A stretch of DNA of 42,194 nucleotides, from positions 1 through 42,194 of the forward strand of contig DASZRO010000028.1 in NCBI GenBank assembly GCA_035550055.1, read 5' to 3'. Source of the stretch: Mycobacteriales bacterium. Lineage in GTDB: Bacteria; Actinomycetota; Actinomycetes; JAFAQI01. This document shows positions 31,462 through 40,424 of the stretch, in pieces. The notes under the pieces were generated by a model. It saw nothing but the letters and a program-made list of their open reading frames with translations. It made no database searches and was not told the origin of the DNA. Both the position numbers and the translations under genes were made by a program. How positions within the stretch are numbered: the first letter of the stretch is position 1; each line of letters starts with the position of its first letter.

Positions 31462-32100
31462 CTAGCTGCCGGACTCGTTGGTGGTCGTCGACGCGTGGCT
31501 GAGCCGCTCGCGCTCGGCCGCGTTGAGGTCGATGGTGTCAGCTGGATGCGTCGCCGGCTGTTCGCGGTACGCCGGTGCCTCTTCGATGCGGCGGTAGGCG
31601 TTGAGCTGCTCCCGGCCCGATGACACGTCGCGAAGCCCGACCACCATCGCGCTGCCGATCGCGATGCCGGCGAGGCAGACGCAGACCAGGCCGAGGCCGG
31701 TGAACATGCCGATCTGCTCCCACACCGCACGAGTCGTGTCGCCGCTGGGAACCCCGATGAAGCCGGCGTTCCACCACGGGCTCACCACGGTGCCGAGGGC
31801 GAACCACGCCCCGCTTGCCGCGGCGAGCCAGCCACCGAAGAGGGCGACAGCGCGATGCGCGGTGACCGTCAGCAGCAGACCGCCGAGTGCGACCCCGGCG
31901 CCGGGCAGCACCTCCAGCCAGCCGCGCGCGGCCGTCCAGGTCCAGGTGTTGTCTGGTGTGTAGCCGTAGCCGAAGGAATGCCCGAAGAAGGGAACGAGCG
32001 CACCCCAGGCTCCGAGCAGGACCAGCAACGGTCCGGCGATCGCCCCGCGTCGCCGTGACATGTGCAACCGGCTGGGCTGTGCGTGACTGCCGCGTGACAT
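31462..32100 (-). CDS. Four-TM membrane protein with a charged cytoplasmic tail
   Basis: 212 residues, with hydrophobic segments near 22-40, 62-82, 86-106 and 132-155. A Trp-rich extracellular loop (NTWTWTAARGW) follows the first. The last 55 residues are hydrophilic (SSGREQLNAYRRIEE...). The ATG at 32100 or the Met at residue 14 (32061) could be the start. Family not recognised. It is divergent from the secreted mannanase gene and upstream of the chagasin-like gene, which suggests an envelope role. Confidence 0.8.
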   Translation of the reverse strand: MSRGSHAQPSRLHMSRRRGAIAGPLLVLLGAWGALVPFFGHSFGYGYTPDNTWTWTAARGWLEVLPGAGVALGGLLLTVTAHRAVALFGGWLAAASGAWFALGTVVSPWWNAGFIGVPSGDTTRAVWEQIGMFTGLGLVCVCLAGIAIGSAMVVGLRDVSSGREQLNAYRRIEEAPAYREQPATHPADTIDLNAAERERLSHASTTTNESGS

Positions 32101-32230
32101 GACCAGATCCCTTCTCTGGAGCTCTTGTCGTCATGGCCAGATGTGCCCCGCCGACGGGGCATTACGCAACCTGTCGCCAACTCGCGGTCCAGGCACTAAC
32201 CTCACGGCAGCGGGGGAACGGGGGGTTTCT

Positions 32231-34411
32231 GTGAGCATTCGTGCTGTTCAGCGACGCCGCATCGCGCGACTCGGCGGGGTTCTCGTCGCGGTTGCGGCAG
32301 CGGTGGTCCCGGCGGTGGCGCCGAGCGCCGCCGCCCATCCGGCCGAGGCCAGGCCCGGACCTGCCGATGCTGCGACCTTCTCGGTGATCGGTCAGCCGAG
32401 TCTTGGCGGCGCCACCCTCGCCAGTCGCTGTCCCAACGCCGACGCGCAGTTCAGCAGCCATGACTTCGGCGGGTTCACCACCGACGGCCCGACCGGGATC
32501 GCGATCGGGTCGACCGGGCGGCTCTACGTCGTCGACGACGGCGGCCGACGAGTCCTCAGCTGGCCTGACGCGGACGCCATGACGGCCTGCCAGCCGGCCG
32601 ACGAGGTCATCGGTGGGACCCCGGGCGTAATGGTCGGTCCGGAGGCGATCACGGTCGACGGCGCGGGCAAGGTGTACGTCGCGGACACGCTCAACCACAC
32701 GGTCGACATCTTCGTGCCGGGAGCGGGCGGCAGCTACCCGTCGCGCCCGACGTACGTGCTGGGCACACCGGGCGTCTCGGGCAAGGGGATGAACGAGTTC
32801 AACTACCCCCGCGGCCTGGCGGTCGACGAGACCGGACGGCTCTACGTCGCGGACGACGACAACAACCGCGTGCTGATGTTCGACCCGCCGTTCGCCACCG
32901 GAATGAAGGCGGACGACAGCATCGGCGCCGGAGCCGATGGCGGCTTCGCCGGCCCGAAGGCGCTCGCCGTGTCCGGGGACTCGTTGTTCGTCGCCGACTA
33001 CTACGACAACCGCGTGCTGCGCTTCACCGGCCCTTTCGACGACCCGGCCACGACGTATGCCTCGACCGCCACCTACACCGGCGTGACGCATCCGGTCGAC
33101 CTGACAGTCGGCCCCGACGGGTCGCTCTACGTGACCCAGCAGGGTGACGGCGCTGCGGCGGCACCGAGCCTCGCGGTCTACGCCAACGCCGTCACAAGCG
33201 GGAGCCAGACCCAACCGGCAGCGACCTCGAACTTCGACGGCGCCATCACGGGCGACTCTCCGCTCGGCGTCGCCGTCGACGCGAGCTCGCGGATCTTCCT
33301 GTCCGACTACGAGGGCTACCGGGTGCTCGTGCACTACCTGCCGGCGCCGGCGCATGCGGTGGACCCCCTGGCGAGCGCCGCGACCAATGGCCTGCTGCAG
33401 ACCTTGCAGTCGCGGGCCGGCTTGTCGAAGGGCCGCGTGCTGCTCGGTCAGGAGATGCCGACGTTCGAGTCGGGGAAAGCCGAGTGGTACCGCGTGTTCA
33501 CCCGGCTGCGCCGACGCAAGCTGCCGGAGCCGGTCGTGATGGGCGCCGAGCTCGACTCGATCCGTGACGGCAAGAACGACACGGCGATCAGCACGATGAT
33601 CACGCACGCCCACGCCGGTGGGGTGCTGGAGCTCGACTGGCATCCGAACGACCCGGTCGACAACTCCTTCCCCGGTGCGCCGATCACGCCCGCTCAGATG
33701 ACGCAGCTGACCCAGCCCGGGACGACGCTGTACAACACGTGGCACGCCAACCTTGACGGTGCGGCGGCGACGCTGGCGAAGTTCCAGGCCGCGGGTGTTC
33801 CCGTGCTGTTCCGGCCGCTGGTCGAGATGAACGGTGTGAAGTTCTTCTGGTGGTCCGACGACGGGAGCACCGGTGCGCCGCACGCGGCGCGGATTCAGGC
33901 TTTCGCTGCGCTGTGGCAGGACATGGTCCACTACCTGACGGTCACGAAGGGGCTGCACAACCTGCTGTTCCTGTACTCGCCGAACGCGGTGGGGTGCGAC
34001 TGCGCTGTGCCGGCCATGACCTACTACCCGGGGTCGGCGTACGTCGACGCGGTGGGCATCGACGTCTACGACAACGACCTCGCGATCGGTCGCACCCCCG
34101 ACGACGATCGTGGTCTGACCACCTACCAGGACATGGTCGCCGCGGGGAAGCCGTTCGGGTTCTCGGAGTTCGGGCAGGGGCCGAACGCCGCAGGCAACGG
34201 CACCGGCTCGCTGGGCCGGTCGTGGGACGCGAGAACGTTGGTCGAGCGCGTCCGGGACAGCTACCCCGCGGTCGCGTTCGCCACTGCCTGGTACTCCACG
34301 TACAACAGCCGGGGCAGGGCGACGTACGTCTACGAGCTGTCTGATCTCACCGACGTGGCCCGGTTGCTACGGGACCCGCTGATCAAGACGCTGCCGACCG
34401 GTACGCCGTAG
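32231..34411 (+). CDS. Secreted NHL-repeat beta-propeller fused to a GH26 (beta-mannanase-type) domain
   Basis: 726 residues. I chose GTG at 32231 because it begins a clean Sec signal peptide (basic RRRIAR, hydrophobic LGGVLVAVAAAVV, cleavage near AAAH). An upstream ATG at 32099 adds an unlikely leader. Residues about 45-375 carry repeated NHL blades (GIAIGSTGRLYVVDDGGRRVL, AVDETGRLYVADDDNNRVL). Residues about 390-720 form a GH26 barrel with the acid/base Glu in FRPLVEMNG-x-KFFWW (about E532) and the nucleophile Glu in FSEFG (about E646). GH26 enzymes are mostly endo-beta-1,4-mannanases. The propeller may bind polysaccharide or wall. The gene could feed the GH2 beta-mannosidase at 6056-8491. 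Confidence 0.9.
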   Translation: MSIRAVQRRRIARLGGVLVAVAAAVVPAVAPSAAAHPAEARPGPADAATFSVIGQPSLGGATLASRCPNADAQFSSHDFGGFTTDGPTGIAIGSTGRLYVVDDGGRRVLSWPDADAMTACQPADEVIGGTPGVMVGPEAITVDGAGKVYVADTLNHTVDIFVPGAGGSYPSRPTYVLGTPGVSGKGMNEFNYPRGLAVDETGRLYVADDDNNRVLMFDPPFATGMKADDSIGAGADGGFAGPKALAVSGDSLFVADYYDNRVLRFTGPFDDPATTYASTATYTGVTHPVDLTVGPDGSLYVTQQGDGAAAAPSLAVYANAVTSGSQTQPAATSNFDGAITGDSPLGVAVDASSRIFLSDYEGYRVLVHYLPAPAHAVDPLASAATNGLLQTLQSRAGLSKGRVLLGQEMPTFESGKAEWYRVFTRLRRRKLPEPVVMGAELDSIRDGKNDTAISTMITHAHAGGVLELDWHPNDPVDNSFPGAPITPAQMTQLTQPGTTLYNTWHANLDGAAATLAKFQAAGVPVLFRPLVEMNGVKFFWWSDDGSTGAPHAARIQAFAALWQDMVHYLTVTKGLHNLLFLYSPNAVGCDCAVPAMTYYPGSAYVDAVGIDVYDNDLAIGRTPDDDRGLTTYQDMVAAGKPFGFSEFGQGPNAAGNGTGSLGRSWDARTLVERVRDSYPAVAFATAWYSTYNSRGRATYVYELSDLTDVARLLRDPLIKTLPTGTP

Positions 34412-34429
34412 CGACCCCGCAGGCGACGG

Positions 34430-35146
34430 TCAGCCCCAGCGCACCTTCACCTGCTGCCACCGGTCGGCAACGCCGTGGTCACCGGTGACGGACACCTCCG
34501 CCGGCCGGTTCCACAGCCAGAGGTAGACCTGGTCGGCGCGCCCGCTCACGGTTGCGTCGGCGACCGCCGGCGCAGCCGCCTCGACCGCGCTTGCCCCGTC
34601 GGGGCCGAGGGTGATGAGCCAACCGGCGCTGCCGTCCGGTGCGAGCCGGACCGTCCCCGGCACGAACTCGCGCCTCCGCTTCGCGAACCCGAACAGCATC
34701 TCCTCGATCCCGTCGAGCGAAGTCGCGTCGTCGATCGTCACCGGGATCGCTGCTGCCGCTTCGGCGTCCGCGCGGTGGATCGTCGTCTCGTGGAGCTGGC
34801 GGCGAGCCCAGAACTCCAACGGCGAGGGAGCCGGAAGGAACGCGAAGCAGCTCAGGTCGGCGGGCGCGGCCGCCAGCGTGCTGACCAAGGCTCGATGCCC
34901 GTCGGCGTACCAGCCGAGCAGCTCGCCATCGTGGGGTGGTTGCGGCGCGGCTGCGTCCGGATGATCCAAGCCATTGGCGACGATGTGCTCAGCCCACCGG
35001 TGGACGGTTCCGACATGCCCGACGAGGTCGCGAACGCGCCAGTCCGGGCAGCCCGGGACCGGGTCGTCGAGGCCGCATCGTGCGGCCGCGTCGCCGAGTC
35101 GCTCCGCCTCGGCCGCGAGGCGCTCCAAACGGGTGGTGAACTCCAC
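34430..35146 (-). CDS. Mycothiol-dependent maleylpyruvate isomerase-type (DinB-like) protein
   Basis: 238 residues from GTG at 35146, with GGAGA 10 bases upstream. The longer frame to 35242 lacks a sensible N-terminus. The N-terminal metal-binding four-helix domain (about 1-140) contains VPGCPDWRVRDLVGHVGTVHRWAE, and a later helix with QLHETTIHRADAE supplies further His/Glu ligands. The C-terminal SCP2-like domain (about 150-238) ends ADQVYLWLWNRPAE. Such proteins use mycothiol or related thiols, and most have unknown substrates. It converges on the mannanase gene with 18 bases between stops. Confidence 0.9.
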   Translation of the reverse strand: MEFTTRLERLAAEAERLGDAAARCGLDDPVPGCPDWRVRDLVGHVGTVHRWAEHIVANGLDHPDAAAPQPPHDGELLGWYADGHRALVSTLAAAPADLSCFAFLPAPSPLEFWARRQLHETTIHRADAEAAAAIPVTIDDATSLDGIEEMLFGFAKRRREFVPGTVRLAPDGSAGWLITLGPDGASAVEAAAPAVADATVSGRADQVYLWLWNRPAEVSVTGDHGVADRWQQVKVRWG

Positions 35147-35244
35147 GCGGCAAGTATCTCCGCCGTGGGAGAAACCCGTCGAAACTGTCACATGAGCGTG
35201 CCAGAGTCCGTCTGATCCGTGAACCCTCGAACGAAGGACCACCG

Positions 35245-36720
35245 ATGACTGCGCCTGCCGCGACGAGCTCCGACCCGCGCCGTTGGAAGGCCCTCGCGCT
35301 GCTGGGCGCGATCCAGTTCATGCTCGTCCTCGACGTCACGGTCGTGAACGTCGCGCTGCCGCACATCCAGCGCGATCTCGGCTTCAGTCGCCCGGGGCTC
35401 GCCTGGGTCGTCAACGGCTACGTGCTGATGGCCGGGGGCCTGCTGCTGCTCGGCGGCCGGCTCGCCGACATCGTCGGTCGGCGTCGGCTGTTCCTGCTCG
35501 GGGTGGGCCTGTTCGCGGTGGCCAGCGCCACCTGCGGAGCTGCCCAGGATCCGGGCATGCTGGTCGCGTCGCGGTTCGTGCAGGGCGCCGGCGAGGCGTT
35601 CGCCGCCCCCGCTTCGCTCGGACTGATCGCGGTCCTGTTCCCCGATCCCGCCGAGCGGGTCAAGGCGCTCGGCATCTGGGGTGGCATCGCCGGCTTGGGC
35701 GGCACGTCGGGCACCGTCATCTCCGGCGTGCTCGTCAACTACGCGTCGTGGCGCTGGATCTTCTTCGTCAACGTGCCGGTCGCCCTCGTGGCGCTGGTGT
35801 TCACGCCGCGGCTCGTGGACGAGAGCCGGATGGTGCGCGAAGGCGGTCAGCCGGACTACGTCGGTGCCGCGACGATGACCGGTGGCCTGATCGCGGTGGT
35901 GGACGGCCTGCTGCAGGCCGCGAGCCACGCGTGGGGATCCTGGCAGGTGCTGCTGCCCCTGCTCGGTGGGCTCGCGTTGCTCGCGGCGACCGGCTTCATC
36001 GAGGGCCACTCCGCGGCGCCGCTCGTCCCGCTCGAGTTCTTCCGCAACCGGACCCGGGTCGCGACGAACCTCGTCACGCTGTTCTTCTCCTCCGCGTTCT
36101 TCTCGTACTTCTTCCTGCTCACGCTGTTCGAGCAGCAGGTGCTGCACTACTCGCCGGTGCGCGGCGGGCTGTCCTATCTGCCGTTCGGCCTCACGATCGG
36201 TGCCGGCATCGGGATCGGGACGGCGATGATGCCGAAGCTGGGCGTGAAGCGACTGCTGGCGGCCGGCTTCGTGCTGTGTGCTGCCGGGATGCTGCTGACC
36301 TCCGGGATCGACATCCACAGCGGCTACTGGTCGGGCATCGTGCCGGGAATGGTGCTGCTCGGGCTCGGGTCCGGGCTGAGCTTCCCGGCGATGGGCAACG
36401 CCGCATTGCATGAGGTCACCGGTCAGGACTCCTCGCTCGCCTCCGGCGTACAGAACGCGATGCAACAGGTCGGCGGCGCGATCGGGCTGTCGGTCCTCGT
36501 GACGCTCGCCCTTCGCCACGCCGCCTCGCTGCGCCGCGGCGGCGTCGCCGCGCCGCTCGCGTCGACCCACGGGTTCGTGCTGGCGTATCACGTTGCGGTC
36601 GGCCTGCTGGTCGCCGGTGCGCTGTTCGTCGTCGCGTTCTTCGAGAGCAACATCCTGTCGGCGCCGCGCAACCCGGAGGCCGAGGTCGCGGACTCCGAGG
36701 CGGTACCGGCGGTCGCTTAG
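35245..36720 (+). CDS. DHA2-family MFS exporter (14 TM)
   Basis: 491 residues with the 14-helix layout of the EmrB/QacA drug:H+ antiporter-2 family. The motif-C region is GIWGGIAGLGGTSGTVISGVL, motif A is GGRLADIVGRRRLF, and motif D1 is LDVTVVNVALP. GAAGGA lies 6 bases before the ATG. It is divergent from the mycothiol-isomerase-type gene by 98 bases. Substrates cannot be predicted. The end overlaps the convergent NTF2-like gene by 4 bases (TTAG). Confidence 0.93.
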   Translation: MTAPAATSSDPRRWKALALLGAIQFMLVLDVTVVNVALPHIQRDLGFSRPGLAWVVNGYVLMAGGLLLLGGRLADIVGRRRLFLLGVGLFAVASATCGAAQDPGMLVASRFVQGAGEAFAAPASLGLIAVLFPDPAERVKALGIWGGIAGLGGTSGTVISGVLVNYASWRWIFFVNVPVALVALVFTPRLVDESRMVREGGQPDYVGAATMTGGLIAVVDGLLQAASHAWGSWQVLLPLLGGLALLAATGFIEGHSAAPLVPLEFFRNRTRVATNLVTLFFSSAFFSYFFLLTLFEQQVLHYSPVRGGLSYLPFGLTIGAGIGIGTAMMPKLGVKRLLAAGFVLCAAGMLLTSGIDIHSGYWSGIVPGMVLLGLGSGLSFPAMGNAALHEVTGQDSSLASGVQNAMQQVGGAIGLSVLVTLALRHAASLRRGGVAAPLASTHGFVLAYHVAVGLLVAGALFVVAFFESNILSAPRNPEAEVADSEAVPAVA

Positions 36721-37187
36721 CGGCCGATCGGACCGAGCCCGGCAGGCAGCCCGAAGATCTCGGCTTGCGGCGCGGTGCGGGCGAGGGACCGGTAGCGGCG
36801 GTCGGCGAACCACCACCGCCCGTCGAGCTTGCGGTAGCGGTCGTGGTAGACCCCGTACGCCGTCGACCAGCCGTCGTCGCCATCGACCGAACCGGCGTCG
36901 CGGTGATGCCGGATCTCACACATGAACATCCGGCTACGGCCGGTGTCGCCGTCGGCTTCCACCACCGCGTTCAACACGACGAACTGGAAGTGGTCGAACC
37001 GGTCGGTGGCGGTGCGGACGAAGTTCGCGAACTCGGCCGGTCCGATGAACGTGCGTTTCGGGCTCGTGACGGTGTCGACCTCGATCGTGGCGTCCGGCAG
37101 CAGCAGCCGTTCGAGCTCGTCCCACGCCCGGCGTGACACCACGTCGGCGTAGCCGAACTGGAGCTCGCGGATCGCGGCGGTGTCCAC
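36717..37187 (-). CDS. NTF2/SnoaL-like protein
   Basis: 156 residues of the NTF2-like alpha+beta cone: an N-terminal helix pair (IRELQFGYADVVSRRAWDELERLL), then PDATIEVDT, a middle helix (EFANFVRTA) and strands HFQFVVLNAVVEAD, SRMFMCEIRHHRD and YGVYHDRYRKLDGRWWFADRRY. The size and the W-x-F-x(2)-R-x-Y ending fit SnoaL-like polyketide-cyclase or dehydratase relatives, which are mostly uncharacterised. It lies 18 bases downstream of the DHA2 exporter gene on the same strand and may be co-transcribed with it. Confidence 0.85.
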   Translation of the reverse strand: MDTAAIRELQFGYADVVSRRAWDELERLLLPDATIEVDTVTSPKRTFIGPAEFANFVRTATDRFDHFQFVVLNAVVEADGDTGRSRMFMCEIRHHRDAGSVDGDDGWSTAYGVYHDRYRKLDGRWWFADRRYRSLARTAPQAEIFGLPAGLGPIGR

Positions 37188-37205
37188 GACGCGATCATGC
37201 CCGAG

Positions 37206-38660
37206 TCAGCTGTTGGCCGGCTGGAGCGAGGCCGGCTCCGCGGTGGCGCTGGCCGTCTCGGCGCCGGGTTCACGGGCGTACCGCGGGAGCAGGGTCGACA
37301 GCCCGACCATCGCCGCGAGTGAGCCGATCTCGACCCACAACGTCCGCTCGAAGGCGTCGTGGAAGCCGACGTGCCCGAGCGCGGCGAAGAAGATAGTGCC
37401 GAGCACGGCGACCCCGATCGCGCCGGCGAGCTGCTGCCCGGCGTTCAGCAGACCGGACGCCGACCCGGTCTCCTCGTCGGTGACCGACGCGAGCACCACG
37501 TCGAACAGCGGGGCGACCACGAGTCCCATGCCAATGCCGGCGAGGGCGAGACCTGGAATCACGTCCACCGACGAGACGTTCCCGGCGCCGTGAACCTGCT
37601 GGATCACCAGCAACCAGCCGGCGATCGTGACCAGACCGCCACCCTGAATCACCAGCCGCCCGAACTTCGGTCCGAGGATCGCGCCGGACAGCCCCGCGCC
37701 GACCGCCATCCCGGCTGACATCGGCACGAACGACAGCCCGGCGTGAATCGGGGAGAAGCCTTCGCCGAGCTGGAAGAACACGCTCGCGGTCAACAACAGT
37801 CCGCCCATGCCGGAGAAGAAGACGAGCAGGACGAGCAGGCCTGCGCTGTAGCCGCGGTGCGTGAAGATCGACGGCAGGACCAGCGGGTCCGCGTCGGCGC
37901 GGCTGCGGGCGCGCTGCTGCAGTCCGAACGCCGCGTAGAGCACGACGCTCGCGGCCATCAAGAGGTAGGTCCAGGCGGGCCAGCCCAGTTCGCGGCCCTG
38001 GATGAGCGGGTAGACCAGGCAGAGGGATGCCGCGCACGACAGCAGCGCGCCGAGCAGGTCCAGCCGCTCGTCGCGCACCGGCTTCGTCTTCGGCAGCAGC
38101 CGCCACGCCCCGATCACGGCCGCAACGCCGATCGGCGCGTTGACGAAGAACACCAGCCGCCAGCCCGAGCCGCCGAGGTTCCAGTCGACGAGCGCGCCGC
38201 CGACGATGGGCCCGAACACCGCGGCGGACCCGATGACCGGTCCGAAGATGGCGAATGCCTGGGTCGACTCGTCCCCGAACACCTCGCGGATCACCCCGAA
38301 GCCCTGCGGCAGCATGGTCGCGCCGAGCGCGCCCTGGAGCAGCCGGAAGGTGATGAGCAGTCCGGTGTTGGGCGCCACCCCGCACAGGATCGAAGACGCG
38401 GTGAACCCGGCGGCGCCGAGGATGAACATCTGCCGTCGCCCGTACACGTCGCCGAGCCGGCCGCCGGTCATCAGCCCCACGGAGATCGCCAGCGCGTAGC
38501 CGCCGACGATCCACTGCAGCCCGGTCGACGAGGTGTGCAGACTCCGGTGAATGGCAGGCGCTGCGACGTTGACGATCGTCGAGTCGAGCAGGTCCATGCA
38601 CTCGGCGGCCAGGATCACGAACAAGATCAGCCACCTGCGCTCGTATGCGGTCTTCGTCAC
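37206..38660 (-). CDS. DHA2-family MFS exporter controlled by the divergent TetR gene
   Basis: 484 residues from GTG at 38660, preceded by GAAGGGG with 5-base spacing. The ATG at 38684 falls inside an operator-like palindrome and lacks a ribosome site. It has 14 predicted helices, ECMDLLDSTIVNVAAPAIHRSL (motif D1 region, partly quoted), GGRLGDVYGRRQMF (motif A) and a GP-rich motif C (IFGPVIGSAAVFGPIVGGALVDW region). This is the EmrB/QacA type, exporting toxic organics by proton antiport. The divergent TetR gene and four palindromes between them suggest drug-inducible repression. Confidence 0.92.
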   Translation of the reverse strand: MTKTAYERRWLILFVILAAECMDLLDSTIVNVAAPAIHRSLHTSSTGLQWIVGGYALAISVGLMTGGRLGDVYGRRQMFILGAAGFTASSILCGVAPNTGLLITFRLLQGALGATMLPQGFGVIREVFGDESTQAFAIFGPVIGSAAVFGPIVGGALVDWNLGGSGWRLVFFVNAPIGVAAVIGAWRLLPKTKPVRDERLDLLGALLSCAASLCLVYPLIQGRELGWPAWTYLLMAASVVLYAAFGLQQRARSRADADPLVLPSIFTHRGYSAGLLVLLVFFSGMGGLLLTASVFFQLGEGFSPIHAGLSFVPMSAGMAVGAGLSGAILGPKFGRLVIQGGGLVTIAGWLLVIQQVHGAGNVSSVDVIPGLALAGIGMGLVVAPLFDVVLASVTDEETGSASGLLNAGQQLAGAIGVAVLGTIFFAALGHVGFHDAFERTLWVEIGSLAAMVGLSTLLPRYAREPGAETASATAEPASLQPANS

Positions 38661-38676
38661 TGCAGCCCCTTCGGTC

Positions 38677-38745
38677 ACGAACATGGTTCGAAGATCACGA
38701 ACACTGTTCCACGAACAATGTTCGTTGTCAACGTACGATGTTCGT
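38677..38745. promoter_or_regulatory. Four operator-like palindromes between exporter and TetR genes
   Basis: Fifteen-base sites at 38677-38691, 38697-38711, 38711-38725 and 38731-38745. The third, ACGAACA-A-TGTTCGT, is perfect. The others keep CGAAC-ATG-GTTCG, GAACA-C-TGTTC, and one good half-site (TGTTCGT) respectively. Start-to-start spacings are 20, 14 and 20 bases, a symmetric array. All lie in the 128-base gap between GTG 38660 and GTG 38789. Autoregulation by the TetR protein is the likely use. Confidence 0.8.
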
Positions 38746-38788
38746 GGCCAGCCGCCGGGCTGGCGCAGATCCGACGTGGAGGTGGACG

Positions 38789-39511
38789 GTGGGCGACCCG
38801 CTGCCGCTCCCGCCGAGGCGTCCCGGGGCGAAGCGGAGCCGGCAGCTCCCGGAGCGGCCGCTGTCCCGCGAGGCGATCGTCGCCGCGGCGCTTCGGGTGA
38901 TCGACGACGAGGGCGTCGACGCGGTCACGATGCGGCGGATCGGGCAGGAGCTGGGTACCGGCGGCGCTTCGCTCTACGCCCACATCGCCGGGAAGGACGA
39001 GCTGCTCGACCTGGTCTTCGACGAGGTCGCCGGCGAGATCCCGGTGATCGAGGCCGATCCGAAACGATGGCAGGAGCAGCTCAAGGAGCACCTGCGGGCG
39101 TGGTACGCCGTCCTGCTCTCGCATCGCGACCTCGCGCGGGTCGGGCTCGGGCGAGTGCCGACCGGTCCGAACTCGGTGGTCGGCATGGAGTGCATGCTCT
39201 CGATCATGCGTGCCGGCAAGCTCGACGACGCGGTGATCGGCTACGGCGCGGATCTGCTTGCGGCCTACGTCACCAGCTCGGCGTATGAGGGCAGCATCTG
39301 GCGGTCCGGGGTTGCCGCGACGCCCGAGGAGGGTGAGGCCTATCACCGAGAGCTCGAGGCCTACCTGCGCAGCTTGCCCGCCGACCGCTTCCCCACCATC
39401 GTCAGTCTCGTCCCGGCGCTGATGGGCGACGTCGGAGACGACGCAGACGCCCGCTTCGAGTTCGGCCTCGACGTGCTCGTGCGTGGCCTCGTCGCGCGTT
39501 CCAAGAAGTAG
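38789..39511 (+). CDS. TetR-family repressor with TetR_C (class B/D-like) ligand domain
   Basis: 240 residues from GTG at 38789, with GGAGG 6 bases upstream. The ATG at 38738 lies in an operator-like site. Helix-turn-helix near 25-70: SREAIVAAALRVIDDEGVDA, then MRRIGQELGTGGASLYAHIAGKDELL. The C-terminal domain (about 95-235) resembles TetR_C_1, the tetracycline-repressor type that binds a small ligand. It is divergent from the DHA2 exporter gene. Such repressors are relieved by the pump's substrate. Confidence 0.93.
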   Translation: MGDPLPLPPRRPGAKRSRQLPERPLSREAIVAAALRVIDDEGVDAVTMRRIGQELGTGGASLYAHIAGKDELLDLVFDEVAGEIPVIEADPKRWQEQLKEHLRAWYAVLLSHRDLARVGLGRVPTGPNSVVGMECMLSIMRAGKLDDAVIGYGADLLAAYVTSSAYEGSIWRSGVAATPEEGEAYHRELEAYLRSLPADRFPTIVSLVPALMGDVGDDADARFEFGLDVLVRGLVARSKK

Positions 39512-39512
39512 C

Positions 39513-40187
39513 TCAGCGCGTCGGAGCGTCACCCATGCGACCGGTCTTCGGCGCCTCGTCCGGGATGTCGACCGGGATCTCGGGTGCCAGCCGGAACCCG
39601 GCCGAGAGCTCGAGGTCGTCGCCGCTCCAGAACTTGCCCGGGTCGAACCAGCTCGCGTCGCGGGCGCGCGGCAGCAGTCCCATCTCCTGGTAGGTGATCG
39701 CGACGACCTCCGCGCAGTACGCGGTCTCCCGTCGATCCTGTCCCGGCGTCCCTCGTCTGGGCAGCCGACCGCCGAGCCAGCCCGCGGCGAGCGCCCGCGT
39801 GGTGGGGAAGGGCGTCCCGTCGAGTCGCGCGACCGCGCGCAGCAGCGCGTCCTCGGCCTGTCGCGTCACCTCGCCGTCGAGCTGGCGCAGCCACCCCTGC
39901 TGGCCGTACTTGTTCGCCCACACCAACGCCGAGTCACGCAAGTCGTGAAGCTGGACGCCCCGCTGGTACTTCCCGGTCCACATGTCGACCAGCGAGCGGC
40001 CGAGCTCGGCGTGCCACATGAGCGGCGGCAGGTCGTCGAGCACCACCGCCATGCCGACGTGGTTGACCGGAGCGTTCGTCAGCGTGCGGATCGCGCGGTC
40101 GGCTGCGCTGTGCCCCCGGAAAAGCCAGAGGTCGCCGGTGCGCGTGATCTCGACTGCGGAGTCGAGGGAGAGCGGCTCGCTGGTCAT
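39513..40187 (-). CDS. YiiX-like permuted papain-fold hydrolase
   Basis: 224 residues from ATG at 40187. The longer frame to 40361 would run antisense through the next small gene. The order of motifs is circularly permuted: GDLWLFRG near 15, the His in NHVGMAVVL (near 43), MWHAELG, then the Cys in TAYCAEVVAITYQ (near 172). This is the pattern of NlpC/P60-superfamily YiiX/YebB-like proteins, which are cysteine amidases or peptidases acting on lipids or peptides. No signal peptide. It converges on the TetR gene with 1 base between stops. Confidence 0.8.
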   Translation of the reverse strand: MTSEPLSLDSAVEITRTGDLWLFRGHSAADRAIRTLTNAPVNHVGMAVVLDDLPPLMWHAELGRSLVDMWTGKYQRGVQLHDLRDSALVWANKYGQQGWLRQLDGEVTRQAEDALLRAVARLDGTPFPTTRALAAGWLGGRLPRRGTPGQDRRETAYCAEVVAITYQEMGLLPRARDASWFDPGKFWSGDDLELSAGFRLAPEIPVDIPDEAPKTGRMGDAPTR

Positions 40188-40257
40188 GCCGCAGTCTTGC
40201 GCGTCTACGGTGAGCAGGCAGCAGTCGGTGCCGGTTGGGGTGAAGGGTGGGGGAGAC

Positions 40258-40416
40258 ATGAACTTGAAGTGGTGGAAGGTCGTGGGACTGGCGGGAGTGG
40301 TCGGGGTCGCCGCGACCGGTGTCGTGATCGCGCGACGTGAGCGCCAGCGCAGATCCTTCACGCCCGAACAGGTGCGTGACCGGCTTCAGGCGCGCTACGC
40401 CGAGATCGGGAAGTAG
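40258..40416 (+). CDS. 52-residue single-TM protein
   Basis: Starts at ATG 40258 with GGGGGAG 3 bases upstream. One membrane segment (about 7-25, VVGLAGVVGVAATGVVIA) is followed by a basic cytoplasmic tail (RRERQRRSFTPEQVRDRLQARYAEIG) that looks helical. It is divergent from the YiiX-like gene (70 bases) and ends 8 bases before the DUF1272 gene. Not recognised. Codon use (GC-rich third positions) supports it as real. Confidence 0.65.
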   Translation: MNLKWWKVVGLAGVVGVAATGVVIARRERQRRSFTPEQVRDRLQARYAEIGK

Positions 40417-40424
40417 CCTGCGCC

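Noticed and set aside
38645-38788. N-terminal extension of the TetR protein and of the exporter into the shared gap
   Set aside because: Both extensions run through the operator palindromes. The GTG starts at 38789 and 38660 have good ribosome sites (GGAGG, GAAGGGG).
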